Source: Hevea brasiliensis (lineage: Eukaryota > Streptophyta > Magnoliopsida > Malpighiales > Euphorbiaceae). Taken from it: DNA of 64,000 nucleotides. Where the stretch lies: assembly GCF_030052815.1 (NCBI RefSeq), contig NC_079495.1, forward strand, positions 54,786,773-54,850,772, read 5' to 3'. Position 1 is the stretch's first letter. Each line of letters begins with the position of its first letter. This document shows positions 20,201 through 31,281 of the stretch, piece by piece. Under the pieces are notes generated by a model. That model had not been told where the DNA came from, searched no databases, and saw nothing but the letters and a program-made list of their open reading frames with translations. Made by a program: the position numbers and the translations under genes.

Positions 20201-21330
20201 CGGAAGATTCATTATTGTGATGGTACTGTGCACGATGATTTGACCTCCCCGACCATAGGGAGTTAGAATCAGATTCGACCTCCCCGACCATAGGGAGTTA
20301 GAATCACATCGAATATGGCCCTTTCGGATTAGTCTTGCATAGTTAGTGAGATAAAGATTGATTTTTGAGATACATAATGATTTTTGAGATACATATTGAT
20401 TTTTGAGATACATAATGATTTTTGAGATATAGAATGGCTTTTGAATGGTAAGGAATGGTGATTTCAATTATGGTTTATGTATAATTGATTTTGTTGGAAT
20501 TACTTAAATGGATAGTCATGATTTGATAAATTGAATTTTGTGCTCCAAGTCATTTATACAAATGATTTACATTATTGGCAATGAATATTTTGAGTTGTGA
20601 AATTTGATCAGTATTCAGATTCTCAAATTATTTACTGTAAAATTTGTCAATGTATATTGTACTATGTTTTAAATTATAGTTGTGCACCACTGAGTTCACC
20701 ACTCAGCGATAGCTTTGTATGCTGTCGCAGGTAAGAAGAGCATAGAGCAGTAAGTAAATTTCGTTGAAGATATATTCGGATAAGCTCGGGTATATCATAG
20801 GTATACCCATGTATATAGGTTTTGATGTAAGCATGTAATAATATGTATGTAAATTATTTGAGCAGTTGTATATAAAACTCTTGTAAAATATTTTGGTATG
20901 TAATCAAATGTAAATTATTGTAAATGTAAATTTGGGATTTCAATTATCTGAATAGTTTGTAATATAAATTTTGAGTCTTGAAATGAATGAGATATTTCTT
21001 TATGATGGGATTAGTTTGAAAATGAATTGATTGTGTATTGAGAATTGAATTGTGAATTGAATTGAAGTTACTGAAGTTGTATTTGAGAAAAAATATTTGG
21101 AGCATTTTTCTTTTGCAGATTGAAGAACTGCTTTCTCAAAATACAGCAGACTTTGCGAAATTTTGAAAAAAATTTTATAACACCAGATTTTAATCGATGA
21201 TTTAAATTGCACGAAATTGTTTTAAAATCCCTTGTAGTATATCTAATGGGTTATCGGTAGGCGAAGTACGGTAATTCATTAGGTGTACTACGGGATCATG
21301 TTACATCTTACAGAGGAGTAGGGTGTGACA
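17295..21330 (+). repeat. 3' LTR of element C (about 4.0 kb)
   Basis: Matches 10500-14504. It differs by a tandem duplication of about 35 bp (20242-20306), by one fewer 19-bp minisatellite unit (20360-20435), and at many CHG positions. The stem CTGAG...CTCAG is intact at 20690-20706. Confidence 0.92.
20242..20306 (+). repeat. 35-bp tandem duplication in LTR C2
   Basis: A 30-bp block beginning GACCTCCCCGACC occurs at 20242-20271 and 20277-20306; LTR C1 has a single copy at about 13428-13457. It therefore arose after insertion, or is an assembly duplication. Confidence 0.9.
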
Positions 21331-21335
21331 CGAAG
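21331..21335 (+). other. Right target-site duplication of element C (CGAAG)
   Basis: Matches 10495-10499; element B's integrase resumes here (GEDKLVGPDLVKQ). Confidence 0.92.
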
Positions 21336-21914
21336 ACAAACTGGTAGGGCCAGACCTGGTGAAACAGGCTGAGGAGAAGGTGAAATCAATCAAAGCCAAC
21401 TTAAAGATTGCCTCGCATGCATGTAAATCTTATGCCGACCAAGAGAAAAGAAATAGACTATGTGGTTGGCGACAAAGTGTTCCTCAAGGTGTCACCATGG
21501 AAGAAAGTGTTGAGGTTTGGAAGAAAAGGTAAGTTGAGCCCTAGGTTCATTGGCCCCTATGAAGTCATTGAACGTGTGGGTCCAGTGGCCTATAGGCTAG
21601 CTTTACCACCAGAGCTGGACAAGATCCATAATGTGTTCCACGTGTCCATGCTCAGAAGATACCGCTCAGATCCTTCACATGTCATCTCAAGAGAAGAAAT
21701 TGAAATACAGCCGGATTTGACATATGAAGAAGAACCTCTAGGGATCTTGGCTCGGGAAGTGAAAGAGTTGAGAAACAAGCAGATTCCATTGGTGAAAGTG
21801 CTTTGGAGGCACCACAACACCGAGGAGGCAACTTGGGAAAGTGAAGAGACGATGAGGCAACAGTTCCCTCAACTGTTTACATCAGGTAAATTTCGAGGAC
21901 GAAATTTAAATTAG
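21336..21914 (+). pseudogene. Integrase C-terminus and chromodomain of element B
   Basis: KLVGPDLVKQAEEKVKSIKA continues from the part left of element C. After a shift near 21420, the frame 21408-21914 is open: VVGDKVFLKVSPWKK, GPYEVIERVGPVAYRLALP and NVFHVSMLRRYRSDPSHVIS, the usual Gypsy integrase C-terminal domain. A chromodomain-like end follows (ILAREVKELRNKQIPLVKVLWRHHNTEEATWE, about 21743-21842). Chromodomains of this class guide integration to heterochromatin. The stop at 21912-21914 fits family length. Confidence 0.85.
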
Positions 21915-21924
21915 AGGGGAAGAG
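21913..21924 (+). other. Polypurine tract, element B
   Basis: AGAGGGGAAGAG just before TGTAACACCCTCCCGG; the same tract precedes the LTRs of D and G, and in reverse that of F. Confidence 0.85.
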
Positions 21925-22467
21925 TTGTAACACCCTCCCGGTAACCACTCCGTACATCCTACTGTTCCGGTGACCGGTGTCGGTCCGGACAGCTAGAATG
22001 TCCGGAAAAATATTTAAACTAAAGACAGGAACCATAATTAACTCAAATATTAATAAGAAAAGCTTAGTAAAAATTTTAGAAATAAAATACAATCAAGTTA
22101 AACAAGCCGGTGCCCTAGCGATGGGTAACCGGAGGGAAGTTGCGGTTCTCGCAACGAGGAGCCCTAGACCCGGGGGAAAAATTATAAAATAATTTTTGGG
22201 ACTCCAGAGAAGGGTAATTGAGGTTCCCATGGCATTAGAATGCCAAGAAAATACCTAGAAAAATTTTTCAATCGGTACAGACAATTTTGACCCGTTAAGC
22301 CAAACGGAGGGCATTTTGGTCATTTCGCCTTCCGAGGTGATTTTTGGCCGACTTGCCCAGTTGAGTAAATAATTAATATGACGTAAAATATGAAGAAATA
22401 TTACTAGAAATGAAATTTGAAATGAGTAGTGAAAGAAAAGAAAAGAAAATCCAAAATAAGGCAATAA

Positions 22468-22540
22468 TGACATCATTTAAAAATTTTGACCAATCACCAT
22501 TAAGCTCCCATTTGACCAAACTAATAAAAGACATAAAAGG
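22468..22540 (+). promoter_or_regulatory. Candidate promoter region of LTR B
   Basis: A half palindrome TGACATCATT (22468-22477), a CCAAT box (22490-22494) and two AT-rich TATA-like motifs (22521-22540) come in the same order as in D, E and I. This is the likely core promoter, roughly 0.6 kb into the LTR. Confidence 0.5.
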
Positions 22541-24379
22541 AGACCAAATTAAAAGAAATTTTTGCAGCAGCCACCCTTCCCTCATGCAGCCGAAACCCTA
22601 TCTCCTAAGCCACCTCCATGAAAGCTTTTCCAAGCTTTAAACTCCCATCATTTCCATCATATTTCCCTACCCTCTAAGTGCAAAAATTAATTGTTTCACC
22701 TTGAGAAGAAGATTGATAGTAAGAAGAAGAGAAGAAGGTGAAGAAATTGAGCTTTTGAAAAACTCCTAAGTGAGGTTAGTGCTACAAATTTCATTCTTCT
22801 TCTTTTAATTTTTGTTAGAACATTATTTGAGTTAAAAAACTTTAAGGAAATTAAAGTAAATTGCATGTGTTAAGTGCACCTTCAAATTTCAGCAGCCCTA
22901 TGGGAGATTGAATTTGATTGTTTAACAAACTTAGAGTGGTTGGAAATCATGGTTGGGGTATTAAAATGCATGAAGATTGAAATAAGTATGTTAGACAAGG
23001 TTTATGAGTAAATTTAGTTGAAATTAGGGTTTGGGAAGGTGAAATGGTGACTTAGCTTTGGAAATGGTTAGAGGACTTTTTAATGGTCAATTAGTGACCA
23101 TTTTAGGTAGGTTGACTCTAATTAGAACTGAAAAATGGGATGGTAAAGTGAAAGTATAAACTGCCCTATGGATACAAAGATAGGGACTGAAATTTCAGTC
23201 CCTTTGCACTGCCATAACTTGGGCTGTGCTTGTCCAATTGATGTTTGGCCAATTGGACATGAAACTAGGCTTATAATGGCACATTTTTGCTGAAGAAACC
23301 ATGCCCAAAAGACCAAAGCAAAAGGGTCAAAACTCAGCCACAATCCGGAACCCTGAAACTGCCTCTGCAGAATTTGACCAAATGAACAGTAACTGTTCAT
23401 TTGGCCATAACTCACTGTAGATTTGGTCAATTGGTCTGAAATTTTTATATCAACAAGTTAAGACATAGACAAACAACTTTCATGAAGGAACCTACCCCAA
23501 ATTATGGCCAGAACCCATTCAACCAAGTGACTCAAGTAACTGTTCATGCACTGTAGATATGGTAAATTTCTGCAGACTGCATATCCGGACAGCCTGGGTT
23601 TTTGAGCCATATCTGGAGCTACAAAACTCCAAATGGAGTGATTCAAAAAAGGAAATTCAACTAGACAAAATAAGGAACAACTTTCATGTTTTGCATTTCT
23701 TCAAATTCCAACAGTAACAGTGTCCAATGGAACAGTGAAGTTGACTCACCAAAACTGAAATTTTCTGCTTGTGTGGCTTACACTTTGAAATTGCATTAAC
23801 ACTTAATGCCAACAAGTTTTAAACACCAAATGTGGTATGTTGGGAGTGCCAAAGGCAATGTACATATTTTTATTCCAAAAGTCAACATTTTTGTTGACCA
23901 ATGATGAATAGTAACACCAAAAAAATTGAAATTCACAAATTGACGAATTTAAGAGTTTCAAATGCCCTAGTATACCTAACAAGATTGGTTTGGATAGTTT
24001 GGCATGCCAATAGGGTTCGATTAGCAAGATCGCACATGGCAAAAATGCCATTCTGTGATTTCATGGCTTTTAGCCATTCGACTTTGCATTGAGACTTGGC
24101 CTTGTGCCTGATATTATTCTGACTTGTTAGCTATTACATGCACACCTGGAGAAGCATATGTGACCGATGGTGTGACGGCCCGAGGTACTAGGTACCCAGT
24201 GCCAGTTTACCCGTTATCCAGTCCAGTCGTCTAGTGTAGGTTACTTGGGCAACCAAATGAATGAAAATGAGCAATGTAGAAGAAATAAAGGAATGAATAT
24301 ACAAATACATGACAAACAAAACATGCACATGTAATACATATTTATATCTGCTATTTTCTTTTATTTTATTATTGCACCA

Positions 24380-24417
24380 CTAAGCATTATTGCTTAGCGC
24401 GTTGCTTTTGCCACGCG
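24380..24417 (+). other. Double stem-loop in LTR B
   Basis: CTAAGCA/TGCTTAG (24380-24397) is followed directly by CGCGT...ACGCG (24398-24417). Both stems are conserved in related LTRs, with sequence changes that keep pairing. Confidence 0.7.
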
Positions 24418-25065
24418 TAGGTACTGGAGATCCTGATCGTGAGCCCAATAGACCTCAGACTGGGTGAGTCCATCCAGCAGTTCTGCACCGTGTCCGTGTC
24501 ACCTCACTACCTGCAGTGCATTGGTAGGGCACTAGGTGTCATTTTGTCATTTTGATATTTTGTAGCAGATTTTTCTTCATATGTAATTAAACTTGTGTAA
24601 TGTATATTGATGTATATGTAAATTATGAAAATTGTATTTGTTAATGGAATAGTAAATGTTTACTTGTGATTTATGTGCGAACATCACATGTGAATGATGA
24701 ATGAAAATGGAAATTGAAATCTGGAAATCTTGATATTGAGTTTGGTGTTGATAATGGATGTTTGAGAAATATTGTTGAGATTTTGAATATTGGAGTTTGA
24801 GATGATGAAATAAAAATATTGGAAGTGTTTTTAACAGGTTTCGAAGAATGGTTTTCTCCATTTTTAGCCGGTACTCCGCCGAATTTTCTTTAAAAATTTT
24901 CGGAACCTTAAATAAATGATACTTTTGATAAAGGGTTTAAATAAATTGTATTTCGTAAATTATATGCAAAAGCATTGTATAAATTAATTGAGGAATATTA
25001 GAGTGTGCTTGGTACAGTGTGGCATACTTACTCGCATATCTTGTACACGGGTAAGGGGTGTCACA

Positions 25066-27639
25066 AGAATCTGCGAGATGGACTCACCCGATCGTGGTCT
25101 CACGGGCTCACGATCGGGATCTTCAGTGCCTACGCGTGGCAAAAGCAACGCGCTAAGCAATAATGCTTAGTGGTGCAATAATATAATAAAAGAAAATAGC
25201 AAGAAAATAAATGTGTATAGAATGTGTATGCTTTCTTTGTTTGGTGTTGGTATATTCATTATTTCATTAACTTTATTCACTTTTATTCATTTGGTTGCCC
25301 CAAGTAACCTACACTAGACGACTGCACTGGATAACGGGTAAACAGGCACTGGGTACCTAGTACCTCGGGCCGTCACACCATCGGTCACATATGCATCTCC
25401 CGATGTACAAGCGACTAACAAGTCAGAATAATATCAGGCACAAGGCCAAGTCTCAATACAAAGTCAGAATGGCTAAAAGCCATGAAATCACAGAATGGCA
25501 TATCGCCGTGTGCAGTACTGCTAACTGAACCCTATTGGCATGCCAAACTATCCAAACCAATCTTGTTAGGTATACTAGGGCATTTGAAACTTTTAAATTC
25601 TTCAATTTGTGAATTTCGTGTTTTGGTGTTACTATTCACCTCATTGGTCAACAAAAATGTTGACTTTTGGATAGAAAATATGTACATTGACTTTGGTACT
25701 CCCAACATACCACATTTTGTATTTAAAACTTGTTGGCATTGAGCGTTAATACCATTTCTAAGCATTAAACCAAAGAAGCAGATTTTTCAGATTTTGCACC
25801 ATAACTTCATTGTTCTATTATTAGCTGTTACAGTGGAAATTTGAGGAAATGACAAGCATGAAAGTTGTTCCTTATTTTGTCTAGTTGAATTTCCTTTTTT
25901 GAATCACTCCATTTGGAGTTTTGTAGCTCCAGATATGGCTCAAAAACCACAGCTGGCCGGATTGCCAATCTGCAGAAATTACCATATCTACAGTAACATG
26001 AACAGTGACTGCCACTGCCATTTGGGTTAGGTTCTGGCAATAATTTGGGGTAGGTTCCTTCATGACAGTTGTTTGTCTATGTCTTAAATTGTTGCTGTAA
26101 AAATTTCAGGTCAATTGACCAAATCTACAGTGAGTTATGGCCAAATGAACAGTTACTGTTCATTTGGTCAATTCTGCAGGGGCTGTTGCAGAGTGTCCGG
26201 ATTGGGGCCAAGTTTTGGTCCTCTTGCTTTGGTCTTTTGGGCATAGTTTCTTCGGCAAAAATGTGCCATTATAAGCCTAGTTTCATGTCCAATTGGCCAA
26301 ACACCAATTGGACCAACACAGCCAAAGTTATGGCAGTGCAAGTGGACTGAATTTTCAGTCCTTCTGCTGCTGTCCTAGGGCAGCCTGCAACTTCACTTTG
26401 CAATCCTATTTTTTAGTCCATTTGATGGTCAACTTACCTAAAATGGTAACTAATTGACCATTAAAATGTGCTCTAACAATTTCCTAAGCCAAGTCAATTT
26501 TTCACCCTCAAAACCCTAGTTTCCATTCCAATTTACCCATGCACCTTGGTTAAGCACACTAAATCATTATCTATGTAGATATATAGTTTAAACATAATCT
26601 CCAATTCATTCTAAGTCCATTAAAATCATCAAGACACTCCATTATTGTTCCCTCATTAGGGCTGCCGAAATTCAAGGCATGCATAAACATAAATTTTATT
26701 CATTTAAGTTACAAATTCTTGCTCACTTTAAGGCTTTAACATGGAATAAAGGAGATTTAAGTATATATATGCACTAACCTTGAATAGGGCAGATATTTCC
26801 CCACTTAAAACTTCACTTTCCTTCACTTTATAGGCTGCCAAACACTTCCCCAAGAGGTGTGATTAAGTTTTAATGAAGGGGTTTAGGGTTTAGTGGTGGA
26901 AACAAAGGAGAAAGGGAGCTTGGGAAGTGAGGTTTAATGGAGGTTGAGAGAGAGAGAGATTTCGGCTGGAATTGGAGAAGAAGAAGGCAGCTGCAATTTA
27001 ATTATTTTGGTCTTCATTTTGTCTCTTTTAAGTATTTAAGAAAGTTTATTAGCTTGTGATTGGTTGGTGAGTTTTAAATGACATCACAATGATGTCATAA
27101 ATAAGCTTTTCTTTGATTTTTCTTTTCTTTTCATCACTACTCAATTTCAATTTAATTTCTAGTAATGTTTATTCATATTTTATGTCATATTAATTATTTA
27201 CTCAACTGGACAAGTCGGCCAAAAATCACCTCTGAAGGCAAAATGACCAAAATGCCCTCCGTTTGGCTTAACGGGTCAAAATTGTCTGTACCGATTTAAA
27301 AGTTTTTCTAGGTATTTTCTTGGCATTCTAATGCCATGGGAACCTCAATAACCCTTCTCTGGAGTCCCAAAAATTATTTTATAATTTTTCCCCCGGGTCT
27401 AGGGCTCCTCGTTGCGAGAACCGCAACTTCCCTCTGGTTACCCATCGCTAGGGCACCGGCTCGTTTAACTTGGTTGTATTTTATTTCAAAAATTTTTACT
27501 AAATTTTTCTTATTAATATTTGAGTTAATTATGATTCCCGACTTTAGTTTAAATATTTTTCCGGACGTTCTAGTCAGGACCGACCGATCCAGTCACGAAC
27601 GATGAGAATGTACGGAGTTGGTACAGGGAGGGTGTTACA
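25066..27639 (-). repeat. LTR I: inverted, 3'-truncated LTR of the B/F family
   Basis: Reading on the minus strand, it starts TGTAACACCCTCCC at 27639 and runs to 25066, where it stops inside the module after the stem-loops (25133-25170). About 0.5 kb of LTR end is missing because B inserted here. It is either the 5' LTR of a minus-strand element whose body was lost, or a broken solo LTR. Together with B's LTR it makes an inverted repeat of about 2.5 kb per arm. The open frames here lie within the LTR and are not genes. Confidence 0.82.
27079..27097 (-). promoter_or_regulatory. bZIP-like palindrome in LTR I
   Basis: TGACATCACAATGATGTCA, inverted arms with a short centre, upstream of the CCAAT/TATA region in LTR orientation. 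Related to the 18-bp perfect palindrome in E. Confidence 0.5.
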
Positions 27640-28108
27640 AGATTTCATTTTGATATTTTGTAACTAATTTCTATTTTCTCATATGTATTTGAACTTATGT
27701 AATAAATTTCGATATTCATGTAAATAATGAAAATTGTATTTGTGAATGGAGGAGTGGATGTCTATTTATGACTTGTACATGATTAATAAATGAGATGATG
27801 ATTGGGAACTGAAATTGATAATTGTTGAGATTTTGATAAATGGAGTTGAGATGATTGAATATGAATATAGGAAGTGTTTTTCACAGGTTCCGAAGAACGG
27901 TTTTCTCCATTTTTAGCCGGTACTCCGCCGGATTTTCTTTAAAATTTTCGGAACCTCAAATAAATTACAATTTCAATAAATGAATTATATTTCGCAAGTT
28001 ATATTCAAAACTACGATAAAAAATGAATTAAGATAAAAATAGAGTGCTCCGGCACACAGAGTGGCATAACTTGCTCGGCTACACTGTAGTCGGGTAAGGG
28101 GTGTCACA
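27640..28108 (+). repeat. Left LTR of D, 3' end only
   Basis: Matches the last part of the right LTR from 31395 onward (AGATTTCATTTTGATATTTT). Ends GGGGTGTCACA. Its 5' part would have lain left of the nested I-B-C insertion. Confidence 0.88.
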
Positions 28109-28464
28109 TTTAGTGGTATTAGAGCGCGGTTTAGGCGTTTCTGGACCTAGATAGATTGCATATCATGCATGACATTCATAAGAGTCGAGATGACATTATT
28201 GCAGATCTGTATTTCCTGTTTATTTTAGGTTAAGGTATGGAATAAGAGAGTGAAGAGACAATGAGATAGCGAATGGAGATGAGAAGGAGACTGTATTTAA
28301 GATGAAAAGGGATGAGTACATAATTGTTTGAGGATGAGATTGAGACTAAGGAGAAAGTGAAGTATGATAACACGGAAAGGTGAAGAAATAAAGAGGTAGT
28401 AGCTCCTCGGCTATTTACACTGGGTAAATTTCAAGGACGAAATTTAAATAAGAGGGGAAGAGTT
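28109..28464 (+). other. Interior of element D (non-coding)
   Basis: Primer site TGGTATTAGAGC (28114-28125, one C-to-T change from the intact site). The first ~150 bp resemble the leader of G (GGTTTAGGCG..., up to TATGGA). The middle is purine-rich, and the end resembles the 3' end of pol plus tract (GTAAATTTC...AAGAGGGGAAGAG). All gag-pol is missing. The interior of E (45856-46210) is nearly the same, so this deletion form was itself mobile. Confidence 0.85.
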
Positions 28465-30779
28465 GTAACACCCTCCCGGTAGCAACTCCGTACATTCTAC
28501 TGTTCCGGTGATCGGTGTCAGTCCGGACAGCTAGAACGTCCGGAAAAATATTTAAACTAAAGTCAAGAACCAAAATTAACTCAAATATTAATAAGAAAAA
28601 TTTAGTAAAAATTTTAGAAATAAAATACAACTAAGTCAAATGAGCCGGTGCCCAAGCGATGGGTAACCAGGGGGAAGTTGCGGTTCTCGCAACGAGGAGC
28701 CCTAGACCCAGGGAAAAATTCATAAAATAATTTTTGGGACTCCAGAGGAGGGTCATTGAGGTTCCTATGGCATTAGAATGCCAAGAAAATATTTAGAAAA
28801 ATTTTTCAATCAGTACAGATAATTTTGACCCGTTAAGCCAAACGGAGGGCATTTTGGTCATTTCGCCTTCAGAGGTGATTTTTGGCCGACTTGTCTAGTT
28901 GAGTAAATAATTATTATGACATAAAATATGAATTAATATTGATGAAAAATTAATTGAAAGTTAGTAGAAAAGAAAAGAAAATGCAATAAAATGCCGAATA
29001 TGACATATTGTGATGTCATTTAAAAAGCTTCCTCCAATCACAATTAAACAACCCTTTAATTAACTAATAAAAGAGACCAAAGGAGACCAAAAATTCTGGT
29101 CATCTTCTTCTTCTTCTTCAGCCAAAACGTGACCTCCCCTTTTCCATAACCCTCCATGAAAGTTTCCTTTAATTTCTTCCATTTCCCATGAAATTCCACT
29201 ACTAAACCCTAAGTCACCTTCACTAAAACTTGTCCCCACATCACAAGGCAACTCTAGGCAGCCACAAAGAGGAGAAATTCTAGAGTTTTCACAAGCTCAA
29301 TAAGTTGAGCAAAGAGGTTAGTGCTTAATTATGCATGTATATCTCTTGTTCCATGTTAAGGACTTAAAAATGAGTATGAAATTGTGGATTAAATGAATGA
29401 AACTTATGGGTATGTATGCCATGGATTTCGGCAGCCCTATTGAAGGAATAGAAATGGAGTGTTTGATGGACTTAGAGTGAACTAGAGCTTAGGTTTAAAG
29501 TGTATACATATATATATATAGAGAATGAAAGAGTAAATTAGGGAAATTGTGAAAACTTTGAAATTTAGCTAGGGTTTAGGAATGAAAATTTGACTTGGCT
29601 TATGAAATGGTTAAAGAACATTATAATGGTCAATTAGTGACCATTTGAGGTATGTTGACCATAAATTGGACTGAAAAATGGCATGGCAAAGTGGAATGGT
29701 AGGCTGCCTAAAGACAGCAGCATGGTGGCTGAGATTTCAGTCAAATTGGACTGCCATAACTTTGGCTGTGTAGGTTCAATTGGTGTTTGGCCAATTGGAC
29801 ATGAAACTAGGCTTATAATGGCACATTTTTTCTGAAGAAACCAAGCCCAAAAGACCAAAGAAAGTGGACCAAAAGTTGGCCCCAATCCGGATACCACATA
29901 GCGCCTGAGAATGACCAAATGAACAAGAATCGCTCATCTGGCCATAAGTCACTGTAGAATGGTCAAATTGACCTGAAATTTTTACAGCAACAAGATATGA
30001 TATAGAAAAACAACTTTCATGAAGAACATCACCCCAAATTATGCCATTAACCCATTCAAATTATTGAACAAAGTTAAGTTATCAAACCTGCAACTCTGCA
30101 GATCTTCATTTGAACAGTAATGTTTGGATGACTATAACTCCCTCTAGAAAACTCAGATTTAGGCGATTCTTGAACCGATGGAAACCTAAGGCATGGTAGA
30201 ACATTTCATATGAAGAAAGTTAGACCAAATTATGAACTTAACTTGGTCAAATTACTAACCAAAGTTGGACCAAAATCTGCCAAAACCCAAAATTTCAGCA
30301 TAAACAGTACACGTGAATAGTAAACTTATTTTGGCCATAACTTGAGCTACAAAACTCCAAATGGAGTGATTCAAAAAAAAGAAATTCAACTAGACAAAAT
30401 AAGGAACAACTTTCATGTTTACCATTTCCTCAAATTCCCACTGTAACAGTGCTTAATGGAACAGTAAAGTTAAGCTTCAAAAACTGAAAATTTTGTTTCC
30501 CTTGGTTTAAGCCTAGAAATGGTAATGGTGATCACTTCCAACAAGTTTTAAATGAAAAATGTGGTATGTTTGAAGTGCCAAAGTCAATGTACCTACTCTC
30601 TATGCAAAAGTCAACTTTCTTGTTGACCAATGAAATGAATAGTGACACCAAAAGTTAAAATTCAAAGATTGAAGAATTTTAAAGTATCAAATGCCCTAGT
30701 ATACCTAACAAGATTGGTTTGGATAGTTTGGCATGCCAATAGGGTATTGTTTTAGCAAGATCGCGAAAGGCTTTATGCT

Positions 30780-30839
30780 GTATTCATGGCTTTATGCGTA
30801 TTCATGGCTTTTATGCCCGTATTCATGGCTTTTATGCCG
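30780..30839 (+). repeat. 20-21-bp minisatellite in LTR D
   Basis: Three units of GTATTCATGGCTTTTATGCCC with small changes; the same array lies in both LTRs of E (44491-44552 and 49072-49133). Confidence 0.85.
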
Positions 30840-31244
30840 ATTATGTGATATCATGGCTTTTAGCCATACCGATCGCATACGTGGTTGACGTTCTGCGTCC
30901 CATGGTATGACGGCCCGAGGTACCGCGGTGTCCAGTGCCAACGACCCGTTATCCAGTCCAGTCATCCAGTATAGGTTACTTGGGCATGGAAAAGTATAAC
31001 TGTGATTGAACTGATTATTAAAGAATATACGAAAATTAAGAATCAGGAATGATTACAAAAATACAAAGAAGGTCAAGATCATGAAGAAAATAATTAATGA
31101 AATGCATGAAGAAGTTAATATCATAAAACATGATTAGCCCTCGACTAAACAATAAGTTAGTAATTATTCATTTCTTATGAACACAATAGCAAGGAAATTA
31201 TTATTTTTATTTGCATATTATATTTTCTTGTATTACTTCCACCA

Positions 31245-31281
31245 CTAAGCTTTATGCTTAGCGCGTCGCTTTTGCAACGCG
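31245..31281 (+). other. Double stem-loop in LTR D
   Basis: CTAAGC/GCTTAG (31245-31261) and CGCGT/ACGCG (31262-31281); loops differ from those of LTR B. Confidence 0.7.

Larger units (their letters stand above)
10500..21330 (+). mobile_element. Element C: LTR retrotransposon with ~4-kb LTRs, complete ends
   Basis: Two LTRs (10500-14504 and 17295-21330) flank an internal region of only 2.8 kb. Ends are TGTAACACCCC...GTGACA and the target duplication is CGAAG. Internal parts are a primer site, a decayed gag with two zinc knuckles, a protease remnant, an out-of-order integrase fragment, and a second integrase. RT and RNase H are missing. It is therefore an internally rearranged, non-autonomous copy inserted into B. 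Confidence 0.92.
9523..25065 (+). mobile_element. Element B: Tekay/Del-like chromovirus, 5'-truncated, split by element C
   Basis: Remaining parts are the end of RNase H through the integrase (9523-10499), integrase C-terminus with chromodomain (21331-21914), polypurine tract and a 3' LTR (21926-25065). The gag, protease and RT parts are absent, cut at the TRIM junction. Element C sits within the integrase at a CGAAG duplication. The chromodomain and DPGS-type relatives F and G place it in the Tekay/Del branch of chromoviruses by family resemblance. Confidence 0.8.
21926..25065 (+). repeat. 3' LTR of element B (about 3.1 kb)
   Basis: Starts TGTAACACCCTCCCGG and ends GGTGTCACA. It contains a CCAAT box (22490-22494) and TATA-like ATAAAA (22533-22538), then non-coding modules repeating at about 200-bp spacing (near 23211, 23403 and 23612), and a double stem-loop at 24380-24417. 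An antisense open frame (23122-23430) is shared with related LTRs. No host DNA follows: inverted LTR I begins at 25066. Confidence 0.88.

Noticed and set aside
21926..28464. One single intact element from LTR B to the interior of D
   Set aside because: LTR B ends properly at 25065, an inverted LTR follows, and D's left LTR begins mid-LTR at 27640; three separate elements explain this better.
29500..29525. AT and GA microsatellites (also 42282-42300 and 39010-39025)
   Set aside because: Ordinary simple repeats within LTRs; noted within the LTR entries and not listed separately.
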